Origin: an uncultured Bacteroidota bacterium
GTDB lineage: Bacteria > Bacteroidota > Bacteroidia > Chitinophagales > Chitinophagaceae
Assembly (NCBI GenBank): GCA_903851465.1
Contig: CAINOI010000017.1
Location: 1-64,000, forward strand
DNA: 64,000 nt
Direction: 5' to 3'
Shown here: positions 1 to 9,400 of the stretch, piece by piece
Layout: each line of letters opens with the position of its first letter
How positions within the stretch are numbered: the stretch's first letter is position 1
Made by a program: the position numbers and the translations under genes
Notes under the pieces: model-generated
Seen by the model: only the letters and a program-made list of their open reading frames with translations
Told to the model about the DNA's origin: nothing
Databases searched by the model: none

Positions 1-39
1 AATTCTAAGCAAATTGTAGCTTAACCATTTTTCTTTTTT

Positions 40-432
40 ATGCAATTGATGAAGAAACTTGCCAATTTATTGGTCTCTAAATTTGGTCCCAAAGAGCAAC
101 GTGTAAAATTACTTTTTGATCACCATTTTTTCTCAAATAAGTATTATTTGCACAAGTCTGCCAATAAGCAAAATCTTGCACGTATATTAAATATTTCTAA
201 TATAGAACTTGACGAACTTACAACCAAGAATTTTGAAATTGGCTTTGATGCCTTAATTGAAATGTATCGTTTTCAGCATTTTTGGGATGAATTCACCAAT
301 CCTGTGAATGCGCAACTGCCTATTCAATCCATTATATCTATTTGTGGATTTTCATCTAATGAAGAATTTAATAACATGATATCAGGTAACAAAGAGCAAA
401 GTAAAATGATCCTCAAAAAAGCTTTTGTATAA
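40..432 (+). CDS. Small protein with degenerate AraC-type HTH
   Basis: A 130-residue protein with no signal peptide. Residues about 41-118 follow the layout of an AraC/XylS DNA-binding domain. A first helix-turn-helix (NLARILNISNIELDEL) leads to a central helix (FDALIEMYRFQHFWDEF), then a second helix-turn-helix with the signature-like IISICGFSSNEEFNNM, which resembles the family pattern 'I..I...CGFSS...F'. The usual effector-binding domain is missing, so this is either a stand-alone DNA-binding protein or a decayed regulator. The AraC assignment comes from pattern recognition only. It lies 51 nt before the first giant gene on the same strand, so it could regulate that operon, which is inference. 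An alternative start is the ATG at 49. Confidence 0.7.
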   Translation: MQLMKKLANLLVSKFGPKEQRVKLLFDHHFFSNKYYLHKSANKQNLARILNISNIELDELTTKNFEIGFDALIEMYRFQHFWDEFTNPVNAQLPIQSIISICGFSSNEEFNNMISGNKEQSKMILKKAFV

Positions 433-438
433 AGCTTT
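418..438 (+). terminator. Possible hairpin after the AraC-like gene
   Basis: AAAGCTTT, a 5-nt loop TGTAT, then AAAGCTTT forms a perfect 8-bp stem spanning the stop codon of the preceding gene. No T tract follows, so it is at best a weak or processing-type terminator. Confidence 0.3.
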
Positions 439-483
439 ACAAGTATAAAATAAACTTAAAATATCCATTCTTAATATAACGAT

Positions 484-3400
484 ATGTTCAAAAAAATTCT
501 TTCTCTAATTGTTCTAGCAACATTATTTAGTAACGCTAATTTGATAGCACAGATAACGCCTGATGGTATCTTATTTCAAGCAGTTGCAAGGGATGCCAAT
601 GGCAATGCTGCATCTGGTAGAAATATTTATGCTAAAGTTAATTTATTAAAAGGCACAAAAAATGGTAGTTCGATCTATGCTGAATCTTTTAAAGTTGTAT
701 CCACTGATGATGGCGTTTTTACCATCGTCATTGGTAAAGGTACCAGAACATCTGGTGTGACAAGTTTAAAAGCGATAGCTTGGAATGAAGCTTTGTATTT
801 TGTCAATATCCAAATTGCTATTGAACCTACCATACCAGGTATTGGTTGGACAGCAGATAATAATTATATTGATATAGGCACTGAACAATTATGGACTGTA
901 CCTTATGCACTTTTTTCTTCTAAAGCAACTGTGGCAGATTCGGCCATGTCTATCAGCACCATTGTGCCCGGGTCAAAAGGAGGAACTGGAGTTAATAATG
1001 ATGGCAAAACTATTACGCTTGGACAAAATCTAACTTTCAAGGGTACGGGTGATATCACCATCACAACCACAGGCGCAAGTAATATTTCATTTCCTACCAC
1101 TGGTTTATTGGCGAATACGCAATATGTAACTGATCGAATTGGTACAGATACGGTTTCATTATCCAATCGTATTAATGCAATCAACCTAACTGCTAATAAT
1201 GCTACTTCCTTAAAAGTCAATATTTCTGATACGGCGAGTATGTTGAATCCCTATTTGAGAAAAGTGGATACTGCAAGTTTATCTAAAAGAATTAATATTA
1301 AATTAGATTCAGCACAAATTCCAGGAATCATTGCTCCTTATTTGGCTACAGTAGCTGGTGTAAAATATACAGATACTGCTTTAATGTTAAGTAATCGTTT
1401 TGCAAGAGATACGGTATCACTTTCTAACAGAATCAATAATAATAAACAATCTATCATTGATAGTGCTAATGCGTTAAATACAAGAAAAGTAAATTATACA
1501 GATACAGCTTTAATGCTTGCCCCTTATGCATTAAGTGCAAATACCGCGGCTACTAATAATACCAAAGTCAATATTGTAGACACGACTGCGATGTTATTAC
1601 CTTATGCCATTCGTTTAAACACAGAGACTAGTATTGATGCAGAAAAGACAAGGGCATTGGCTGCTGAGGCATTGCGTGTAAAGTATTCGGATACGGCTAC
1701 TATGTTATCCCCTTATGCCATTCGATCCAATACGGTAGCTTCGATCAATGCAGAAAAGACAAGAGCAATAGCTGCAGAAAACTTAAAAGTCAATATTGCA
1801 GATACGACTGCGATGTTATCCCCTTATGCCATTCGTTCAAATACAGAAACAAGCATTAATGGGAAAGTCAATATTGTAGATACGACTGCGATGTTATCCC
1901 CTTATGCCATTCGTTCAAATACGGTAGCAATTATCAATGAAAAGGTGAATATTTTAGATACATCCTCAATGTTATTGCCATATGCGATTCGTTCAAATAC
2001 AGTTGCATCAATCAATACCAAAGTCAACATTGCAGATACAGCAAACATGTTATCTCCTTATGCGGTTCTATCTAATACAGTTGCTTCAATCAATGCAGAA
2101 AAAACAAGGGCTATAGCTGCAGAGAATGCGCGTGTAAAATATTCAGATACGACTTCTATGTTAACGCCTTATGCAAAACTTGCCAATACAGAAGCGAGCA
2201 TCAATGAAAAGGTGAATATTTTAGATACAGCTTCAATGTTATTGCCTTATGCAATTCGTTCAAATACAGTGGCATCTATCAATACCAAACTTCCCATTGC
2301 AGATACGACTATAATGTTATCTCCTTATGCCATTCGTTCGAACACAGAAACAAGCATCAACGCAGAAAAAACAAGGGCTATAGCTGCAGAGAATTTACGT
2401 GTAAAATATATTGACACGACTGCAATGTTATCCCCTTATGCGATTCGTTCCAATACCGAATCAAGCATTAATGAAAAAGTAAATATCGTAGATACAGCTG
2501 CAATGTTATTGCCTTATGCGATTCGTTCAAACACAGTTGCATCTATTAATACCAAAGTCAACATTGCAGATACAACTGCGATGTTATCCCCTTATGCCAT
2601 TCGATCAAACACAGAAATAAGCATCAATGCAGAAAAAACAAGGGCTATAGCTGCAGAGAATTTACGTGTAAAATATATTGATACGACTGCTATGTTATCC
2701 CCTTATGCGATTCGTTCAAATACGGTAGCAAGTATCAATGAAAAAGTGAATATTTTAGATACAGCTGCAATGTTATTGCCATATGCCATTCGATCAAACA
2801 CGGTTGCGTCTATTAATGAAAAAATAAATATAGTTGACTCTGCTACAATGTTATTGCCATATGCGATTCGTTCAAACACCGAAACAAGCATTAATGCAGA
2901 AAAAACAAGGGCTATAGCTGCAGAGAATTTGCGTGTAAAAATTGCAGATACATCAAGCATGTTATTGCCTTATGCAATTCGTTCAAATACAGTTGCATCT
3001 ATTAATGAAAAAGTAAATATTGCCGATACTGCTTCAATGTTATTGCCTTATGCCATTCGTTCAAATACTGAAACAAGTATCAATGCTGAAAAAACAAGGG
3101 CATTGACTGCAGAAGCATTACGTGTAAAATATAGTGACACAGCTTCTATGTTATCTCCTTATGCGCTTAGATCTAGTACGACAAACTTTATCAATGAAAA
3201 ATTAAATATCTCAGATACGTCCACGATGCTATCTCCTTATGCAATTAGAAGCAATACCGTAAATAGTATCAACGCCGAAAAAACAAGGGCGTTAACTGCA
3301 GAAGCATTAAAAGTGAATATTGCGGACACTGCTAGCATGTTGTCAAGCTATTATAATAAAACTGCTGCAGATGACAGATTAATTCTTAAAGTAAACAATG

Positions 3401-6400
3401 CAGATACTGCTGCTATGTTATTGCCTTATGCAATTCGTTCGAATACCGTCGCCTCTTTAAATTTAAAAGCACCTTTGGTTTCACCAGAATTTACAGGCAC
3501 CCCAAAAGCACCAACAGCAACTACTGGAACTAGCAACACTCAGATTGCTACAACCGCATTTGTTGCTGCAAGTATTTCAAACGGTGCTACACCAGATGCC
3601 ACTACGACTTCAAAAGGTAAATTACAATTAGCCAATGATTTAGGCGGCACTGCAGATTTACCAACTGTAATTAGTGTAGGCGGATCTACAGCAGCTAATA
3701 TTAATGCAGCAGAAATTTTAGCCAATGCTGCAACGGCTGCTAATACGAATAATAAAATTGTGAAAAGAAATGCATCTGGAGATTTTAGTGCTGGAACGAT
3801 TACTGCAAATTTATTAGGAACATCCACCAATGTGACTGGAATTGTATTAGGTGCAAATGGGGGAACTGGAGTAGATAATACTGGTAAATCTATCACACTA
3901 GGCGGCAACTTTAATACAGGGGCGGCATTCACAACAACTGGAACAACTGGTGCTGGAAATGCAGCAGACATTACTTTAAAAACAACTGGTGCTTCAGAAT
4001 TAACCTTACCTGTTACAGGAACACTAGCAACCTTAACTGGATTAGAAGCTTTAACAAATAAAACCATCAATGGTATTACCCCAACTGCAGCAGCAAATGG
4101 GTTTATTTTAGCTGGAGGTACTACATCCAAAACATTAACGGTAAATAATAATGCAACTGTTAGTGGCACCAACACAGGCGATCAAACGATTAATTTAACT
4201 GGTGATTTAACTGGTTCAGGTGTTGGTACTTTCTCTACAACACTTGCTAGTAGTGGTGTGACTGCAGGATCTTATGGATCTGCAACTGTCGTACCAACCA
4301 TTACTGTGGATGCAAAAGGACGTGTTACCAATGTGACCAATACTACAATTTCTGGTGTTTCTCCAGTAGGATCTGCAATGGGAAGTGGAAAAATTATAGT
4401 AGGTAATGCATTGGGTGTAGCTTCTATCGTTGATATGAGTGGAGATGTAACCATTGACAATTTAGGTGTCACAACAATAGGCAATAATAAAATAACAACT
4501 GATAAAGTATTAAATTCAAATATTACTTATAGCAAAATACAAAATGTTACTACAGGAAAAATATTAGGTAGAACATCTGCTGGAAATGGTATTGTAGAAG
4601 AAATTGCTACAACAGGAACAGGTGATGTTGTAAGAGCAATTAGTCCAACATTCACTGGAGCACCTCTAGTGCCTACTGCAATAGTAAGTTCTAATGATGG
4701 AACAATTGCCAATACAGAATTTGTAAAAAGAGCTATTTCAAATATAGATGCAAATGCTGTAGATGGTATCATATCTGGTGAGAAGGGTGGAACAGGGATA
4801 GCCAATACGGGTAAGACAATTACACTAGGGGGCAATTTTGCTACAAGTGGTGCGAATAGTTTAATGTTTACAACAACAGGCGCAACAAATGTGACCGTTC
4901 CTACGAGCGGAACTTTAGCAACTGTAGCACAATTAAACGCTATTCAAGGTGGCACTTTTTCTGGAGGACAAATTACAGGTATCGTTGCTCCTGCAAATGG
5001 AGGAACTGGTATTGACAACACTGGAAAAACAATTACACTTGGCGGTAGTTTATTGACAGGTGCTGCATTTACAACAACAGGTACAACAGGTTCAGGTAAC
5101 GCAGCTGCTATTACTTTAAAAACTACTGCAGCAACCGATTTAACTTTACCAACATCTGGAACAGTAGCTACACTTAATGGAAGTGAAACCTTGACCAATA
5201 AAACAATTACTGCTTCGGCCAATTCAATCTCAGGCTTAACCAATGCTAATTTATCTGGTACAGCAGGTATTACGGATGCTAACTTAGCAACAATTTCAAC
5301 AGCTGGTAAAATTGCGAACACTGCTACGACTGCGACCAATGCCAATACAATCAATACGATTGTTGCAAGAGATGCCTCTGGTAATTTTATTGCAGGTACT
5401 ATTAGTGCTGCATTAGCTGGCAATGCTGCAACAGCAACAAAACTTGCTACAGCAGTAAGTATTTATGGAAATAGTTTTGATGGATCTACTGATTTAGGTC
5501 AAGTGATTGCTCCTTTATATGGAGGAACAGGAAATAAATTCACAAAATTCACGGGGGCTACTAGTTCAGAAAAAATTTATAATCTACCAGATGCCAATAC
5601 AACAATCTTAACAACCAATGCTTTAATTACGCCTGCACAAGGTGGTACAGGTGTTGCAACTGCTGCAATGAATACTTTCTTTGCAGGACCAACTTCTGGT
5701 TCTGATGCTGCACCATCATTTAGACCTTTAGCCGCATCTGATTTACCTGCTGGTAACGGTTCTTATATTGCAAATAGCACAACACAACAAGCTAATTCAA
5801 ATTTTAATATTAGTAGTGCTGGAGTGATAGGAGGAAGTTTAACCGCAGGATCAATTATCAAACAAGGTGGAACAGCTGCCCAATTCTTAAAAGCAGATGG
5901 AACAGTTGATAGCAGAAGTTTTGCTACGCTTACAGGTTCAGAAGCATTAACAAATAAATCAATCAACGGTGTAACGCCTACTGCAGTGACAACAGGATTT
6001 ACGATTGCAGGTGGGTTGACCAATAATAAAATATTAACAGTAGCGGCTGATGCAAATGTATCAGGTACCAATACAGGTGATGTTGCTTTATCAGGACAAA
6101 ATTATCTTTCAATTTCAAATCAAACCATTACTGCTGCTGCAGTTAATTTATCTGGAACGAATGTTACGGGTACATTAGCGGCTGCAAGATTCCCTGCTTT
6201 AACAGGCGATATAACCAATACAGCAGGTACAGTGGCAACAACAATTTCTAATGATGCCATCACGTCTACAAAAATTGCAGACAATGCTGTAACATCTACA
6301 AAGATTGCAGATAACGCAGTTACTTCTGATAAAATTGTAACTGGTGCGGTCGCACTAAATAAAATTGCACCCATATCGGTTCAAACATTATTAGGAAATA

Positions 6401-9400
6401 AATCCAATTCAGCAGCATCGGCTCCTGGTGAAATTACCATTGGTGCTGGTCTTGCATTAAATCCAACTTCAGGTGTTTTATCTGCAAGCGGAAGTGGAGG
6501 TACAGTGTCAAATGTAAGTGCATTAACCGTTACTGCAAGTGGAAGTACATTATCATCCACCGTTGCAAATGCTTCATCCACACCTGTCATCTCATTAAAT
6601 ATTCCATTAGCATCCGTTGCAGGAACTACTGCAGGTTTAATTAGTAAAACAGATTATGATGCATTCACTGGGAAAGTGACCGCTAATGCAGCAATAACAG
6701 GTGCAACAAAAACAAAAATCACTTTTGATACCAAAGGATTGATAACAGCAGGGGCGGATGCAACCACCGCAGACATTGCTCCAAGTACAAACAGGAATTA
6801 TGTAACAGACGCACAAGCAGGTGTTATTTCAAATACTTCGGGCACCAATACAGGGGATCAAACAATCACTTTAACAGGTGATGTAACTGGAAGTGGTAAA
6901 GGTAGTTTTGCAACAACATTATCCAATGCAGCCGTGTCTTATGCGAAGATCCAAAATATGTCTGCAAAATCTTTGATTGGAAATAAATCCCTAACTGCTG
7001 GTACTCCTGGTGAAATTACTTTAGGAACTGGTTTAGCATTAGATGCATCTACTGGTGTTTTATCTGCTAGTGGATCTGGTGGAACGATTGGTGGATCTGG
7101 AACAGCAAGTTATATTCCTAGGTTCAATGGATCTACAACAACATTGGGGAATAGTATGATTTTTGACAATGGAACTAGTATTGGAATAAATACAGCAAGT
7201 CCTTCAAGTAGTTTTAAATTAGATGTAAATGGTGCTGCAAATTTTACTAATGATATTGTTGTGAATGGACTTAAAATTGGTAAAGGAAATAGTAATACAG
7301 GCGAAAATACTGCATTGGGTGTTAATGCGCTTTCATCTAATTCTGGAAATTTTAATACAGCAATTGGTTTTGATGCATTGAAATTAAGTTCATCATCAAG
7401 TTATAATTCAGGCTTCGGTTCAAGGTCACTTAGTAATAATACAACTGGTTTTGAAAATACTGGATTAGGATTTCAATCACTTTATGCTAACACAACAGGT
7501 AATTACAATACTGCACTTGGTGTTAATACAATGGCAACAAACACTACTGGCTCTTTAAATATTGCATTAGGTAATGCTAGTTTATACAATAATACAACAG
7601 GAGATAATAATACTGCATTAGGTAGAGCTGCATTATTTACAAATACAACTGGATCTTCAAATACAGCAATAGGTATTAACGCTGATGTATCAACGGGTAA
7701 TTTAAGTAATGCAACTGCTTTAGGTAATGGCGCAATTGTATCTGCAAGTAATACGATTCAGTTGGGTAATTCAGCAGTTACAAATGTTAAAACAAATGGA
7801 ACTATCACAGCGGGAGCAATCACTTATCCGAATGTGGCGGGCACCAATGGTTATGTATTAACAACTAACGGTTCAAATACAGCAACCTGGACCGCTGCAG
7901 CAACAGGTATTGGTGGATCTGGAACAGCAAGTTATATTCCAAAATTTAATGGGTCTACAACAATATTAGGGAATAGTAAATTATTTGATGATGGCACTAG
8001 TATATTAATTAATTCTGCTACCTCTGCTTTAACAGGCGGTAGTGCCTTATTAGTGAATAATGGTAACAATGCAGCTCCTGTAATAACTGGTACTACTCAA
8101 ACAGGTGGTGCTTTGAGAATTAGAGGTGGGGATAATACTGTTATTGATTTTGGTACTGTGAGTACAAAACCTTGGATACAAGCAGGCGACGCTGGTAATT
8201 TAGCAACAAAATATCCATTGTATCTTAATCCAAATGGCGGAAACGTAGCCATAGGATTAGGAACTGCTTCTGCTTTTACAAGTGTATTACAAGTGAATGG
8301 AGACGTGGGCGCAACTACATTTAATAATTTAGCTTTAAAAAGAATTAGTTCTAGTATGGCAATAGGTTCAGGCGCACCTTCTGTTACAGGTAATGATAAT
8401 ATAGCCATTGGACAAGAGACTTTAAATTCATTAACAACAGCAGGACAAAATATTGCGATTGGATATCGATCCATGTATAAAACTAATACTGAGGAAAATA
8501 CTGCAGTTGGATACATGAGTATGTTTGAAAATACAGGTGGTAGGTATAATACTGCTATTGGTTTTAAATCAGGTTATGACAATACAAATGATTACAATAC
8601 TTTCTTAGGATATTATGCTAACTCAAGTGGATCAATTACGAACGCAACAGCAATTGGTAATGGGGCAATTGTTACTGCAAGTAATACGATGCAATTAGGA
8701 AACACAAATGTTACCAGTGTTAAAACAAGTGGTGCATTCAATGCCCCAGTTTATTCAAGTTCACCTGTTGCCTTAACTGCTGGTACAACAATCACTTGGG
8801 CTCCTATGTTGGGATTGAATGCAAGTGTTACTTTGAATGCAAACAGTAACCTATCATTTGGCGCAACGGCTCCACCTGCAGGTTCTAGTGGTACATTAAT
8901 TGTTACACAACCAGCTTCTGGTAGCACTTATACTTTAGCACTTCCATCAGGCGGTACACACAGAGTATTGGGATCTGCATCTGGTATTACTTTATCAACT
9001 ACTAATGGTGCAAAAGACATTGTAAGTTTTTATTATGATGGAAGTATTTATTATTGGAATGTTGGTTTAGGATATGGCTCTGCACAAAGTTTATCAGCAA
9101 ACTCATTGACTGGTGGCGTTGCTGGTGCAATTCCTTATCAAACTGCTACCAATACTACAGGATTTACTGATGCTGGCACTACTGGACAGGTATTAACTTC
9201 TCAAGGAGTAGGTAAGCCAACATGGACAACTCCTACTACAGGTATTGGTGGATCTGGAACAGCATCTTATATTCCTAGGTTTAATGGATCTACAACAACA
9301 TTGGGCAATAGTATGATTTTTGACAATGGAACTAGTATTGGAATAAATACAGCAAGTCCTTCAAGTAGTTTTAAATTAGATGTAAATGGCGCTGCAAATT

